DNA from: Anthopleura xanthogrammica
Taxonomy: Eukaryota > Cnidaria > Anthozoa > Actiniaria > Actiniidae
Reading direction: 5' to 3'
Length of the DNA: 64,000 nucleotides
NCBI GenBank assembly: GCA_964019055.1
Contig: OZ025209.1
Coordinates: forward strand, 12,756,981 to 12,820,980
The position numbers and the translations under genes were made by a program. Positions 38,501 to 49,143 of the stretch are shown here, one piece after another (the first letter of the stretch is position 1; every line of letters begins with the position of its first letter). The notes below the pieces were generated by a model. That model did no database searches. It was not told the DNA's origin and was given only the letters and a program-made list of their open reading frames with translations.

Positions 38501-41500
38501 TGTATGCAATATATACTTTTAGTATAAACACTTACTTAATTCAGATAGAGCTTTTTCATTAGATTCTTCCTGTTCTTTCAGCTTGCTCTCAGATTCTAGT
38601 CGAGCTACACAAACGAAAAAAATTCAATACTTTGATTTTGGTTGCTGAAACAGATCGGCCACTAATAAATGATTGACTGCAGTATACCTTCCTCGGCAGT
38701 TTTTAAGAACTTCTGTAACTCTTCCATGGCAGTCAGCATTTCTTTACACTTCTTGGTGTTTTCTGTAGCCTCATTCTGAAAGAAAAAAGGTCAAAGAATG
38801 TATTGTACATGAACGATATTTCGTGCAAAATCATGATATTGATGTGGCAGATGAGTGTTGAGCCATACCCAAACATTTTTCATCTGTATCAATAAGGATT
38901 CAAAGATACATGCAATGTTGAAAATAATTTTTTTGATAGGCAGTTCATTTGTCAGGCAAGAGGAATATTTGACCTGTCAAACCCAAGTGTGGCTGGTCAA
39001 ATGTCCAGAGAATGGGAATCATTTACCAGTCAAGTTGTCATTTTTACCAGACATTTGTCTGATGACCAGAACTTATTTGCAGCCTTGTACATGTATCATG
39101 CATGTTTTGTATCATTCAGGGGAAGTCTTTTACCTTGTATAGTTCTGCTAATTTGGATTGTGAAGCTAGCTCCATCTTGTAGTGTTCATCAGACTTGACA
39201 AGTTCATATCGTACCTTTGTCAAAATTAAGGGGAAATGCATCATTAATTACTGTACTAAAAAAATATTCTTATAACTGGCACCACTTTTCAGGATCATTT
39301 TAGTGGAGTCCCATTATCTTGAACCTCCTGGGGACCAGGGAAAAGGTTTTGAAATAAGGGAAATTTGAGATGACCTAAAGTAAGGCCCTTACCACCTTTT
39401 CGGCAATAGGTTTTAAGGGAATAGTGAGAACAGAATAAACAAATCAAGTCAGTAAATTGTACAAAAGTTAGTATGATCCTATGGTAATTCAATGTCCTAA
39501 CTTTTTGGTGACTGTAACACTATTCACCATGTGAAAGCCTTTCCCCAAAAAGGTTGATTTACGAGTGACCATGGTTGATGTTATTGTACCTCTTTCAACT
39601 TCTCCATGTAGGACTCCACTTTTGATTCCATCTCAGTTTGCTTTTTGTTTGAATTTTCATGTATTGTCTTGATGTGCTTAAGCTGGAACAAACAATCATA
39701 CAATATCTTAATGATACAAACTACAGTAGCTGTGCCCTGACTTTGATCAGCCAAGAGGTTGTTCCAGGGTTTGATTTGTGAGTAAGCCATGCCCTGACTT
39801 AGATCAGCCCAGATGTTCTTTCAGGATTCAACAAAATTTGAATTTTTAGATTGAATGGGAAAAAGGTGCTTGGAGGCAAGCTCTTGCCATCAATTGCATG
39901 TTGAATTATATATTTTGTCACTGAATAAAATCTTCTGCTCTTTCCAGTTCTGGGTTCATTTTGATGCAACTGCTGGGTTTATAGGGGAGGGGAGGGTTAC
40001 ATGACCTCTTAGTACATGACTCCAATTGCTTTACATTACCTCTTCTTCCTTTTCATCCAACTGACTCTGAAGTTCTAACACTTGTGTTGACTACCAAAGA
40101 AGATTAGAAAAAGGATTAGATATCAATATATGTAGGCACCTCTTTGAGGTGTGTATCTTATTCTAGTCTTTTATGTTCCAAATTATAACTACCGGTACTG
40201 TACCAGTTGAATGCATGGTGGGATTGATTAAATGGTGGGCGAAGCATGACGACCTTTAAATTATCTTGAATGTGTTGCCATGTCAACTGAGGTATCAATC
40301 CCAGAATGCATTATTATGATTCAATACTAGCGATATAGACTATAATGATGTGGTAAATTCCAATCTACCTTGTTTTTCCTGATAGTACACAGTTCTTCAG
40401 TCTTAGTTTTCAGTTCTTGGTTGAGCCAATCATTCTGTTTCTTCAGTAACTCTGTTTCTTGCACCAAGCGCTTCTCTTTGAACTATACAGAATCATGCAT
40501 GCAATTACTGAACAATGGTTATTAATTTTAAACAGAATTAGTTAAAAAAAACTTTGTCTTTTTTTAGTGCTACCATCAAAAGTTTAGGATCCATTGATTA
40601 ATCACAAAATCTCAAATCAATAGAGTTTAATAAGCATCTTGTTGTATTACAGCAAACGTAATGTCGCAGGAGGAAGTCTCTAGCAAGTACAAATATCCTG
40701 TGATATTTATACTCTACAAATAATTTACTATGCATGTGATTTGTGATGTTCATTCACCAAAAATAGTTGGATAATAAAAAAATTTTATTAGACATTTTAG
40801 GGTGGAATATGGGTGGATATTTTTTTCTCATCATTGTATTCTTGTCTTACCCTGTCAAATGCATGACAAAATGCTGCAGAATCGAAAAAAAATATCCACC
40901 TGTTTTCCATACTGTAATGTCTTATTGTATATACATTAATTCATTATAACTGTACTGTACCATGAAAGATGTTTCTTGACTTTGAATTTCATCGAGCTTT
41001 GCCTAGTAAGACAATACAAAATATCAATGCTACAGTAGAAGAATAAGTTTTGTACCTGTAAAATCATGGTTCTTATTGTATTACAAACTTTTAGTGAATC
41101 AAGTGAGCAGCTTACCTCAGCTTTGCATTTTTCAGAATTTGCATTTGACAATTTTTCAGACATGTTTTTCCATTCCTCTGTGGTATACGAGCAAAATAAA
41201 CATGTACAGTCAGAGAGTTGTAGTCCAAAGAGATAACAAATTTGTAATCAGACCTTTTTTATTATGATTTCTTAGTCCTTACCATTTAGCCCTTCAATCT
41301 CTTGTCTTTTTCTTTCCAGCATTGCAAGAAGCTCAAGTTTTTCTGTTTCTAGCTGTTCATTCAACTTGGCAACTCTTGACTGAAATTTTATACCAAATCA
41401 TGATAATACTGTACAGATAATATCCACATAATAATTTTGGGGTTCTAAGGTTGTTAAGGCGCAGGTCAAACCTGGAACTTAACAAGAGCTATAGGCATTG

Positions 41501-43388
41501 AAAACAATGGATAATAAAGCGGTATTCTTTGCATTCATTAGGTTTGGCTCATGTGAAGATCAACATTCGTATTTGACTTAAGTCTCTAGATTTTTTTGTC
41601 AACTTCAACTGACTACCATTTGACAACTCCAACAATGGCTACCCTCACAAATATTATTAAACTATTACTTGACTCTAAAAGTTTTTACTTACATAATTAG
41701 TTGATGCATCTTCTTTGATTCCTTCAACTTCTTGTAACCTTTTTTGTTTATCAGCAAGAGAAGCAGCTAAAATCAAGGAAATTAAAGAAAGTATTGAGTG
41801 ACTCAATTGCTAAGAAGTGAATTCTCTTTTTTTTAGGCTCCTTTCCAGCTATCATTAGCATCATTACCAGATCTTCCTGCACCCGCCTTTGCATCAAAGG
41901 GAGACAGACAGTGACCTTGCAATGATAGAGACCTTTTTAGCACCTTGGACAATTATTCACAGGTCTCTATCACTGCAAGCTCACCGTTTGTCTCGCTTCA
42001 ATGCAAAGGCATGGCTACCTTTCAAGATGGCACAGGGAACTGCAAAAGGGACTATTTATCATACATGTACATGTAGTTATTTTCTGTTTGTATAAAAGCC
42101 AAATGGCTAAGTGTAACCGGAACTAATTATTTATTCATTTTTGAACATTATAGGATAAAAGATAGCTCCTGTAATATTCTCTGAAAAGCCTTTTTAGGAT
42201 GAGAATAAAGCCTGCATGTACAGTATGTATGAATGTATGTTAACCTGTTTCTTCCAGTTCTTGAGCAAGTTTGGCATTTCTCGTCGTCTCAGCCCCCAGT
42301 TTAGTGTTGCATGTTATGAGCTGTTTCTCCAGCTGGCTAAACTGTTGTTCTGAGGGAAAAAAAATTGATTAACAAAAATTAGCATCAAATCTGTGAATAA
42401 TTGACTTAGGTAAGCTTGTCTTTAACAAACCCAAAAAAATTGTCACAAAATAGCCATGATTTTGATATTTATGTATTTAGGATACTACGGATGTTGCCAA
42501 AGTGGTTTTTCACGCCAGAAAAAAAAAAGTGACAGTCTTGCCCTAAAATGTCCACGATTCCATCGACTAATATCAACGTTTTAGTCTGCATTCCTTTCTC
42601 CACAGGTCAGTACCCTTTTGATGAGTTGTAGAGAAGAAAATTATCCAAAGAATACCAAGCCATGGAGAAAGGAATGCAAACTAAAACATTGTTTTTCTGG
42701 TGCAAAAACCCACTTCAGTGACATCTGTAGTAATAAATCTTAAATTATTCGTAAATAATTTATACACAAATATTAAAATTACGGTTATTTCGTGACAGTA
42801 TTAAAATACCCTTAAAAAAACAAGTACCTGAAAGAAGTATGGGCCCACTTCATTATTCTTAAGTATTGTGGCACTTTTTACCTTTTATACCTCAGTTTAC
42901 TGCACGAAAAATGCATTGTAAAGATAGAGGTACACGTTTTGCTGTAGATCTGGAATCTTGAAAATTCCGTACATGGAAACGTTCGGCTCAAACTTGAGCT
43001 GTCAATTTTGTCAAACGCCATCTTCCTTGCTCCCCGACTCAACACAAACTCAACAACTACCCTTGCTAGTACATACACTAAAACACGACTGCTACTCTCT
43101 CTGGCACTACAGCTAACATGTATCTGGGCCCATAAGCTGAAACAAGAGCAGTAAACAGGGCAACTCACCGGCGTTAACACGTGCACGTCGTAAACTTGTC
43201 ATCTCCGTCCGCCATTTTTGATCTTTTTTGCTCTGTTCCTTCAAGTACAGACCAGATCTTTTAACCAGATTATCAGCATCTTCACTGCTTTCTGAAATTC
43301 TAATCAAAGTTTCTTTTGGCATGCCAAACTGAAGAGATAAAACTTGAAAATCATCTTCTCCTTCCAGTTCGACGTTGGACGCCGCCAT
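15578..43388 (-). CDS. TPR: Nucleoprotein TPR (nuclear pore basket coiled coil), 55 exons
   Basis: I assembled 55 GT-AG exons between the ATG at 43388 and the stop at 15578. They total 7356 nt (2451 aa; human TPR is about 2360). Every junction keeps phase. TPR forms the nuclear basket, anchors checkpoint and export factors, and is a long coiled coil with a disordered acidic tail. Stretches matching recalled vertebrate TPR include [77 protein letters not shown] and an RG-rich C-terminus. Residues about 60-1660 are heptad-rich; the remainder is Ser/Thr/Pro-rich, then acidic, then RG-rich. Exon coordinates are listed in the four block entries. Introns hold many fold-back elements and microsatellites. 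The individual exon calls were made by eye, so one or two small boundaries could be off. Confidence 0.93.
15660..15962 (+). repeat. (GTCAGTCG)n microsatellite in last TPR intron
   Basis: About 300 bp of an 8-bp unit starting with pure CAGT tetramers. Open frames in several phases encode Ser/Val/Gln repeats, which are artefacts of the repeat. Confidence 0.95.
17193..17407. mobile_element. MITE family B copy 1 (AATAGTCCCCTT termini)
   Basis: Left AATAGTCCCCTTTACAGTTC and right AACTGTGAAGGGGACTATT are inverted, with inner arms CCTGCGCTATC / GATAGCGCAGG. Copies at 41836-42056 and 46692-46916. Confidence 0.8.
18843..19125. mobile_element. GGCACGG-rich dispersed element
   Basis: CACGGCACGGTTACGACAGG, TCATACACGGCCGACGGCAC and GCGGTCCGTGCCGTAATTTT, followed by a second cluster near 19087 (GGCACGGCACGGCACGG). 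Same family as 1370, 22636 and 29880. Confidence 0.55.
19850..20010. mobile_element. MITE family A copy 3
   Basis: GACCACGTGTCGTTCCCTAG at the left mirrors GAATGACACGTGGTCTGAAA at the right; CTTTGTTTAACGG and CAAACAAAGAA form the inner arms. Confidence 0.75.
20664..20805. mobile_element. MITE family C copy 1 (ATAGACCCCTTGCAGCAC)
   Basis: GATAGACTCCTTGCACGTGA at the left and GTGCTGCAAGGGGTCTATGA at the right. Inner arms CAATTTGGAGGACAAAAC / GTTTTGTCCTCGATCCAAAT. Also at 25060, and half a copy at 61190. Confidence 0.75.
22636..22765. mobile_element. GGCACGG-rich dispersed element
   Basis: CACGGCACGGTTACGGCGCG, CACGGCACGGAATGTCGAAT and CACTGACACGGTCACAGCAG in a TPR intron; same family as 18843. 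Confidence 0.55.
23863..30561 (-). CDS. TPR: TPR exons 31-41 (residues 1008-1713)
   Basis: Exons: 30561-30274, 29724-29650, 29142-28954, 28419-28015, 27609-27505, 26973-26767, 26276-26127, 25591-25352, 24951-24876, 24508-24274, 24011-23863. Exon 32 has [17 protein letters not shown] and exon 34 has [20 protein letters not shown], both close to vertebrate TPR. The coiled coil ends in exon 40 ([17 protein letters not shown]). Exon 41 is Gln-rich ([16 protein letters not shown]) and starts the disordered tail. The intron between exons 37 and 38 carries the GGAGT satellite. Confidence 0.88.
24097..24241. mobile_element. Fold-back element in TPR intron 40
   Basis: ACACGGTGCGACATTGCGCG at the left and ATATCGTTCACCGTGTCGTA at the right. 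The core AAGTAGGATCGCTTTCTACTT folds on itself, with ATTGCAGGCAATGTTGCTG / CAGCAGCATTG arms. Confidence 0.65.
24534..24780. repeat. Two diverged direct repeats of about 120 bp
   Basis: CATGTCAAAACATTACATGC at 24537 and CATGTCAAAACATTAAATGC at 24674, each followed by AAGGGATACTGG and GCTGATTGGTTCAAA. They lie in the TPR intron between exons 39 and 40. Confidence 0.7.
25060..25198. mobile_element. MITE family C copy 2
   Basis: CATAGACTTCTTTCACGTGA at the left and ACGTGCTGCAAGGGGTCTAT at the right; shares CAAAAGAATTTCAATCTCCT with the copy at 20664. Confidence 0.75.
25701..25982 (+). repeat. (GGAGT)n satellite, about 56 copies, TPR intron 37
   Basis: Uninterrupted pentamer array of about 280 bp with no visible variant. 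Read as protein it gives long Trp/Ser/Gly or His/Ser/Thr/Pro/Leu repeats in all frames; these are artefacts. Near-perfect purity suggests recent expansion. Confidence 0.97.
25985..26080. mobile_element. SINE-like fragment, inverted, beside the GGAGT array
   Basis: AGGTTCTCCGGTTTTCCTCC, then CTCCGCAAAAATCAACTTC; the complement matches the GGAGGAAAACYGGAG fragments at 7755 and 23645. Confidence 0.5.
26385..26755. mobile_element. MITE family A copy 4, split by an insertion
   Basis: The left half, GACCACGTGTCATTCTCTTG to CCATATTCATGT, ends near 26460. The right half resumes near 26672 with CATGCAACCATTAAACAAAG and ends AATGACACGTGATCTCAAA. About 210 bp of unrelated sequence lies between. Confidence 0.65.
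27825..27985. mobile_element. MITE family A copy 5
   Basis: TTTGGGCGTAAAATCACTTG at the left, ACACTACGCCCAAGGCAAAA at the right, with the family core TTTGAGTTGTATCCATATTC. Lies in the TPR intron 34. Confidence 0.7.
28794..28936. mobile_element. Fold-back element in TPR intron 33
   Basis: GCTGTTATTACGGATGCA at the left and TGCATCCGTAATAACAGC at the right are exact inverted repeats, with ATGAGATGCAAATGAG / ACATCTCAATTGCAT inside. Confidence 0.8.
29392..29640. mobile_element. SINE-like element with tRNA-type B box, TPR intron
   Basis: GTGGGTTCGATCCTCGG near 29427 looks like a Pol III B box. It is followed by TGTGAGTAGAGTTAC, a motif also found inverted in the element at 47175-47308. No intact tRNA cloverleaf was found. 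Confidence 0.45.
29880..30078. mobile_element. GGCACGG-rich dispersed element, inverted
   Basis: GACCGCGCCTTGGCGTGACC, GCCGTGTCCGCGCCGCGCCG and GTAACCGTGCCGTG are the complement of the copies at 18843 and 22636. Confidence 0.55.
31082..36724 (-). CDS. TPR: TPR exons 18-30 (residues 524-1007)
   Basis: Exons: 36724-36501, 35925-35841, 35479-35414, 35201-35050, 34534-34456, 34317-34174, 33792-33754, 33280-33146, 32773-32633, 32246-32136, 31825-31744, 31385-31287, 31176-31082. Exon 18 contains the best-conserved TPR block ([27 protein letters not shown]), in the part that in other animals tethers TPR to the pore. Exon 20 reads [17 protein letters not shown], also a TPR signature. Exons 21-30 are continuous coiled coil. 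Next to exon 23 lies a degenerate copy of its 3' end (see the separate entry). Confidence 0.88.
32334..32525. mobile_element. Fold-back element in a TPR intron
   Basis: TCTATTACACCAATTTT at the left and AAAAATGGGTGTAATATA at the right form the ends; ATCAAAAATTTACT and GTTGAAAATTTGATTG form inner arms. Confidence 0.5.
32880..33062. mobile_element. GC-rich fold-back element in TPR intron 25
   Basis: GGGGTGGATCCAGGGGAGGG at the left and ATCCTGGATCCCCCC at the right; GCACCCCTCCCTG recurs three times inside. Confidence 0.7.
34028..34229 (-). repeat. 93-bp duplication covering the 3' end of TPR exon 23
   Basis: Copies at 34028-34120 and 34137-34229 (offset 109). The second holds the real 3' end and donor of exon 23. 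The first holds the same 56 coding nt ([14 protein letters not shown], one replacement) plus a donor, but no acceptor before it, so it is a relic. Confidence 0.85.
36981..43388 (-). CDS. TPR: TPR exons 1-17 (residues 1-523)
   Basis: Exons: 43388-43169, 42349-42245, 41766-41693, 41379-41283, 41177-41116, 41002-40961, 40482-40369, 40090-40040, 39682-39590, 39214-39134, 38775-38688, 38604-38536, 38295-38224, 37921-37827, 37727-37635, 37554-37450, 37088-36981. They encode the N-terminal coiled coil. Recognisable points: [20 protein letters not shown] in exon 7 (vertebrate counterpart EKRLEQEKELL), ENANDLL in exon 13, and LSPTAAAT...GMTLTE in exon 14, a conserved non-coil break in TPR. The first Met chosen is [10 protein letters not shown]; an upstream in-frame Met at 43418 would add ten residues. 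Confidence 0.88.
41836..42056. mobile_element. MITE family B copy 2
   Basis: The right end, GGCACAGGGAACTGCAAAAG plus GGACTATT, matches the family; the centre GCAATGATAGAGACCTTTTT / GGTCTCTATCACTGCAAG folds. The left end is diverged. Confidence 0.65.
42481..42732. mobile_element. Fold-back element in TPR intron 1
   Basis: TACTACGGATGTTGCCAAAG at the left, TTCAGTGACATCTGTAGTAA at the right, inner arms TTTTAGTCTGCATTCCTTTC / GAAAGGAATGCAAACTAAAA. Confidence 0.7.
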
Positions 43389-43510
43389 TTTGAAAAAGAT
43401 TGGCGCGTTAGCCCGCAAGGATTTGTGGGTTATATGTATACCTTAGTACCAGGACAACGGGACCGTTATAACACAGGGAATCCATAACATAAATATGTCC
43501 TTACTATCTT
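43389..43510 (-). promoter_or_regulatory. TPR upstream region
   Basis: Only about 120 bp lie between the TPR start codon and the first unit of the 170-bp satellite, so the core promoter and 5' UTR are either squeezed here or extend into the array. No convincing TATA box was seen. Confidence 0.35.
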
Positions 43511-44930
43511 GTGATTCATGGGGTGCGCACAAATACCTCATGCGCGCTAAAACATTGGGCGGTATTTTTTAGTTCCCTTTTTCGCAGCATAAATATCATT
43601 CAAGGAACAAATGTCCTTTAGCTTTTGCAGTGTTTTTTTTTTTAAATTCTACTGCATGATGGGCACAGTTTTTTTTTTTTGTGATTCATGTAGTGCGCAC
43701 AAATACCTCATGCGCGCTAACACATTGAGCGGTATAATTTATATTCCTTTATTTCGCAGCATAAATATCATTCAAGGAACAAACGTCCTTTAGCTATTGC
43801 AGTGTTTTTTTTTTAAATTCTACTGCATGATGGGCACAGTTTTTTTTTTTTGTGATTCATGTAGTGCGCACAAATACCTCATGCGCGCTAATACATTGAA
43901 CGGTATAATTTATATTCCTTTATTTCGCAGCATAAATATCATTCAAGGAACAAACGTCCTTTAGCTTTTGCGTTGTTTTTTTAAAAGTTCTACTTCATGA
44001 TGTGCACAGTTTTTTGTGATTCATGTGGTGCGCACAAATACCTCATGCGCGCTTAACACATTGAGCGGTATTTTTTTAGTTCCCTTTTTTCGCAGCATAG
44101 ATATCATTCAAGGAACAAACGTTCTTCGGCTTCTGCGTTGTTTTTTTTAAAATTCTACTGCATGATGGGTATAGTGCTTTTTTTGTGATTCATGTGGTGC
44201 GCACAAATACCTCTGCGCGCTTAACACATTGAGCGGTATTATTTTATGTTCCTTTAATTCGCAGCATAAATACCATTCAAGGAACAACTGCATTGGTTTT
44301 TTTTTTTAAATTCTACTGCATGCTGTACATAGTTTTTTTGTGATACATGGGGTGCGTATAAATACCTCATGCGCGCTTAAAACACTGGGCGGTATTTTTT
44401 TAGTTTCCTTTATTTCGCAGCATAAATATAATTCAATGAACAAACGTTCTTTAGCTTCTGCAGTGTTTTTTTTAAAATTCTACTGCATGATGTGCACAGT
44501 TTTTTTGTGATTCATGTGGTGCGCACAAATACCTCATGCGCGCTTAAAACATTGAGCGGTATTATGGTATTATGGTATTGGTATTATTTTATGTTCCTTT
44601 ATTTCGCAGCATAAATACCATTAAAGGAACAAACGTTCTTTAGCTTCTGCAGTGTTTTTTTTTTTTAAATTCTACTGCATGAGGTGCACACTTTTTTGTG
44701 ATTCATGGGGTGCGCACAAATACCTCATGCGCGCTTAACACATCGAACGGTATCATTTTATGTTTTCTTTTTTCGCAGCATAAATATAATTCAAGGAACA
44801 AACGTTCTTCAGCTTCTGCACTGTTTTTTTTTTTTAACTCTACTGCATGATACGTACAGTTTTTATTTTTTTGTGATTCATGGGGTGCGCACAAATACCT
44901 CATGCGCGCTTTAAAAAGTTCGGCGGTATT
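43511..44930 (+). repeat. Satellite of about 170 bp, nine units, next to the TPR promoter
   Basis: Units begin with GTGATTCATG at 43511, 43681, 43852, 44016, 44185, 44340, 44507, 44698 and 44873. Each has GTGCGCACAAATACCTCATG, CGCAGCATAAATAT, AAGGAACAAACG and a T run before TCTACTGCATGATG. Divergence between units is moderate and spacing varies (155-191 bp). Confidence 0.95.
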
Positions 44931-46691
44931 ATTCTATGTTCGCTTTCTAGGGGGCAAAATAGCAGCAAAACAAATGAAATTATTTACAGGGAGGTTAGGG
45001 GGCTGGTGGAAATGCGGGAGGCAGAGGGAGGCAGCATTTTTTAAGCCAGCGCTCCACAAAGTTCGGGGCTAAGAAAGACAGGGCACTTTGAGGAAGGGGT
45101 AACAAAAATTTGTGAAAGTGAAAATCAAAATGGTCCAAAATGCATCAGAACTCTTCCTTGTAAATTATGACTGGCCTCTAAATGGCCTGTTGTTGTGAAC
45201 GAACTTTTCTTTCAGAAGAATGGAATCTTTAGATATTTAATTTTCTATCTTTCTTAGCTTATGGCCCTTAGACCTTGTTTCCATTCTTTTGTTTCAACTC
45301 ATTTCCGGCCCGCGGTCTGGCCGGTGTATCGCTTGTTACCTTTGGGCTTCCTGTGTAGGGATTTCCCGCTTTTTGCACAGGGTACCCAAAACAAACGAAA
45401 TTCAAGTCACAGGGGACCCTGGAAAGCTTTGCGTGAGTGAAATAGATTTATAAAGAATATTTAGGGATTTCTTAACCAAATGGTAAGTTAAAAGTAGTTT
45501 TAGTTTATTCTCTTAAAATGAATTGTTTTTCTATTTCTTTTGGATGATTGTTTATCATTGTTTTTCGTAAAAAAAGGCAAACTTTCCCAAAACGATCACT
45601 GCATTTTGACTGTTTGTCAATGTGCTGTAAGCTTAAATTTTCTGTGATTTACAAAGTTCTGCTCACTTGAAATCAAGCAAACATAACCTTTTAATGCATA
45701 TGTTTAATCTCTCCTGTGTAATATGGTTCCAACACATACAAAAGTACGGTCTAGAATCTGATTTCCAGTCTATCATGCATATAAATCAACTAAGTAGTCT
45801 AGCTACTTCAGTCAAATTTCCAACAGTGTAATTGAGATACTATTTTTTTGAAGGAAGCCAAAACCTCTGAGTCCTTGGCCATAGTAGTTGGGTGGCAGAC
45901 TGGGTGGCATGGGTAAGGGTCTGGAAGGGGAGGTTTGGGATCCCGAATCACGCACTATTTTTCCCCGAAATCCGGCGTCCCACAACGTTTTGCCATAACT
46001 GACAGCCCCTTAATCGTAAGCGACGACCACATTCATATTCAAAGCACTTGAATTTTTATTTTTTTATTAATTTTTTTCATGTTTAACAGAGATTGAATTC
46101 GGCAATTCCTGAGTCACAACCATTGCCAAATCACATTAAGAGTTTTTCCAAGTTTCCCAGATCCTGCATTATATTTTATATGTTTCCCTGATCCTGCAAA
46201 TGCCCTTCCAGAACCTTATGGGTACATGTGCTGCTACCAGTGCAGTCTCTCACCACATACAATGTGTTGGTCATGCCTAAGGCCGTAGGTTTGCCTTCTT
46301 ATTCCTGTCTGAGCTACATATATACATATAATTATGTATTTTTCTCTCCCTTGCAATATGTGGGGACTTTTTTCTCTGGGTTTTCCAGTTTTCTTGTATG
46401 TTGTAAATGTAGTGAGTGAGTGGAGTGAACTTCAAAATATAAGTTATTATGAATGATTGTGTAATTTTAAAAATGGGTGTTAAGTAAATTTTGTTGGGAA
46501 GCAGAAGCTTTAAGTAATGTTTACAACATAAGCACTGTGTTGTCAGTATCAGATTTACAACATGTGCCAGAGGCGAGTGATTGTAAATCTGAAACAACAC
46601 GGATTCAAAGGTTATAGACAACTAGCTTATTCAGTGGTTTAGCTGCCAATTACAGTTGTAAGCTCATCATACGGTAAAATCGTACTGTGTT

Positions 46692-46916
46692 AATAGTTCC
46701 TTTAATAGCTCCCTGCACCATCTGGAAAGGTAGCTGGGCTGCTGCATTGAAGCAAGACAAACACTTTTTAATGATAGAGACCTCTTAACACCATGGACAA
46801 TATTATTCACATGTCTCTTTCATTGGAAGCTCACCATTTGTCTCACTTCAATGCAAAGGCACAGCTACCTTTCAAGATGGTACAGGGAACTGTGAAGGGG
46901 ACTATTGGCTCTGTGA
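46692..46916. mobile_element. MITE family B copy 3
   Basis: AATAGTTCCTTTAATAGCTC at the left, AACTGTGAAGGGGACTATT at the right; the core GAAGCAAGACAAACAC / TTTGTCTCACTTCAATGC folds. Confidence 0.75.
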
Positions 46917-47174
46917 CCACATTATGAAAAGGCATGTCAAGTATTTGAAGCCAGAGAAGACTAATATAATGAATGCAAAATGAAACTTTCTATAAGTTTT
47001 TCAAATCCATTTGTTTGTGATCAGTCTGAGCAGTAACAGTTTTGTTGTTTATTGTTGATCAACCACATACAATCCAATCTGGGAATTGCACCCAGTCCTC
47101 AAGACATTACTAAAAGTAATATTGTCAAGTGTGCTCTCTTACACTATTTAGATCTGATGTATGGGTTGTCTGTA

Positions 47175-47308
47175 TGTCTGGCTATTTTTGCAGAGGGAGG
47201 AAGACTAGAGAACCTTGAGAAAAACCCTTGAAGAGGAGAAAACCAACAAACAACTCTACTCACATACACGACCAAGCCCAGCGGGACTCAAACCCAGGTC
47301 GCATTGGT
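47175..47308 (-). mobile_element. SINE-like element with a B-box-like motif
   Basis: On the minus strand: GGGTTTGAGTCCCGC (B-box-like), TGTGAGTAGAGTTG, GGTTTTCTCC and CTTCCTCCCTCTGC in order, which ties the fragments at 7739, 23640, 25985 and 29392 into one family. Confidence 0.5.
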
Positions 47309-48137
47309 GGGAGGGGAAAGATTTATATAGCTTCCCATAAGAGTGATTATTAAATGCAATAGACCCTTTTCAAATATGGCATCTATGATGATGTCAAACG
47401 AGGAGAATGTCCCAGATGTCGAAACCAAATGATTTTCACTAGCAGAATCTGGAACTATTTCCCCATACAAACTAATTATTGATATTGTAAAATGATCTTC
47501 AAATTTGCACTCAAATAACTTGGGTGAATGGTGATTCGTAGAGTTGCCATAGTAACATTCAGTACACTGTATTCATCTTTGAAAAAATTCTAATGACAGT
47601 TATCGTATACTTGCATGTTCCCATGACATCCCTTCCCCGCTACGCCACGTGGAGGCTACCATTCATGTAGCGGAAATTTCCACATCTGTGAAATCACATT
47701 AGATGGGTGTCCAATCAGTGTCTAAAATAAATCAAATGCGCAGCAAGCTCAAATTTGTGCAGCCCTATATTTATATAATGGCCCAGTGAGTTTTGCAAAG
47801 CCTGATTAGCATCTAAGTGTTAGGATTAATGGTTAAATATCAGCATTATAAGGGTTAGTTATTAAAGCATTTTGATAACCAGGCTTCATAATACTCATAA
47901 AAACCTCATTATATAAACCAATGCATGATGCAATGTGCAGCTTTAACAACATGAAAATAGACTCAACATATTACACATCACATCACAAATATACGACAAG
48001 TTCAAAAACACAACTGCAACTTGTGTAAAGACCTCAGTCTCCTCAAGGAATGGCATTCTGCAATGATAATAGTAATAGAAAAGAACAGCACTAATAATAT
48101 CAAGAGTTTGAGAAATTCAAAAACAACATTTACCCAT

Positions 48138-48210
48138 AATAATAATGATAATAATAATAATAATGATAATAATAATAATGATAATAATAATAATAATAAT
48201 AATAACTTTA
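48138..48210 (+). repeat. (AAT)n/(GAT)n microsatellite
   Basis: AATAATGATAATAATAATAA triplets for about 70 bp. Confidence 0.85.
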
Positions 48211-49143
48211 GTTGACACAGAATTCAAAAAGATTAAAACTTATTTACACTGAAGCTGTGTATAAAATAAATAATGATAAATATCTTAATAAAATTAAACA
48301 TAATATTAAATATATATATAATAATAAGAATAAGAATTTATCACTAAAATTGAAATCTATAAAATACAAATAAATAAATCGAATATATACGCTAATTAAA
48401 ATGATTAATATTAAATACCAAATTGTACCCATTGTACAATGTATCTTACCAAATTTACCACAGGCCAGTATTTTGTGTCGACTCATCTTTGGTTGCTACA
48501 GAGTAATCAAGATATCTATCCAGTCCAATAGACCATCCCCTCAATGATAGCCAGGTACCATACTTTTTGTTGAATCAGTCTGTTAATATTCTTCTTGGTA
48601 CGTTCCAGTCAAACTGATTTCATTCACCCAATGCTACCAATGTCTTGGCCTTTTGGCTACGTACAGTAGTCCAATCTACTTATCAGATATAAATTTGAAT
48701 CCCAGATTCAGTGAGGAACGTATTCAATAACTGTGAATCTTGATTGGCATCTTAGTAGCTCTTGATTTTTTGCACTATAATATGTCACATTCCAAATAAT
48801 CAGGCCCAGGACTTTAGGCAATAGATCTTTTCTCACTTAAAGCTTTTGTTGAGGTCATACTCTACAAATACTACGATTATTGCTTGATGTATAGCTGATG
48901 CTAAAGTTTATCAGTACATGTTCTATTCATCTTTCTGTGATCTCCATCCGTGACTTTTAAAGAAATATTAACTGACCTCCATAGTTGTCCATAAAGCACT
49001 GCATTTCTTAATTTCAAGTGAGGAGATTTCCTGGTTAAGCAGGAAAATGTTTGTACACAACTCTGCTAATAAATGTCAATAATGCAAAGAAACAATAAAA
49101 TTAGGTTTATCAAAGCTTACAAAAATCAAAGAAAAATCTTATA

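Larger units (their letters stand above)
44931..49143. other. Gene-free spacer
   Basis: About 4.2 kb with no gene I can support. It contains the family B element at 46692, a SINE-like fragment at 47175-47308, and an (AAT)n-rich stretch at about 48138-48210. Short frames have no splice or family support. Confidence 0.5.
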
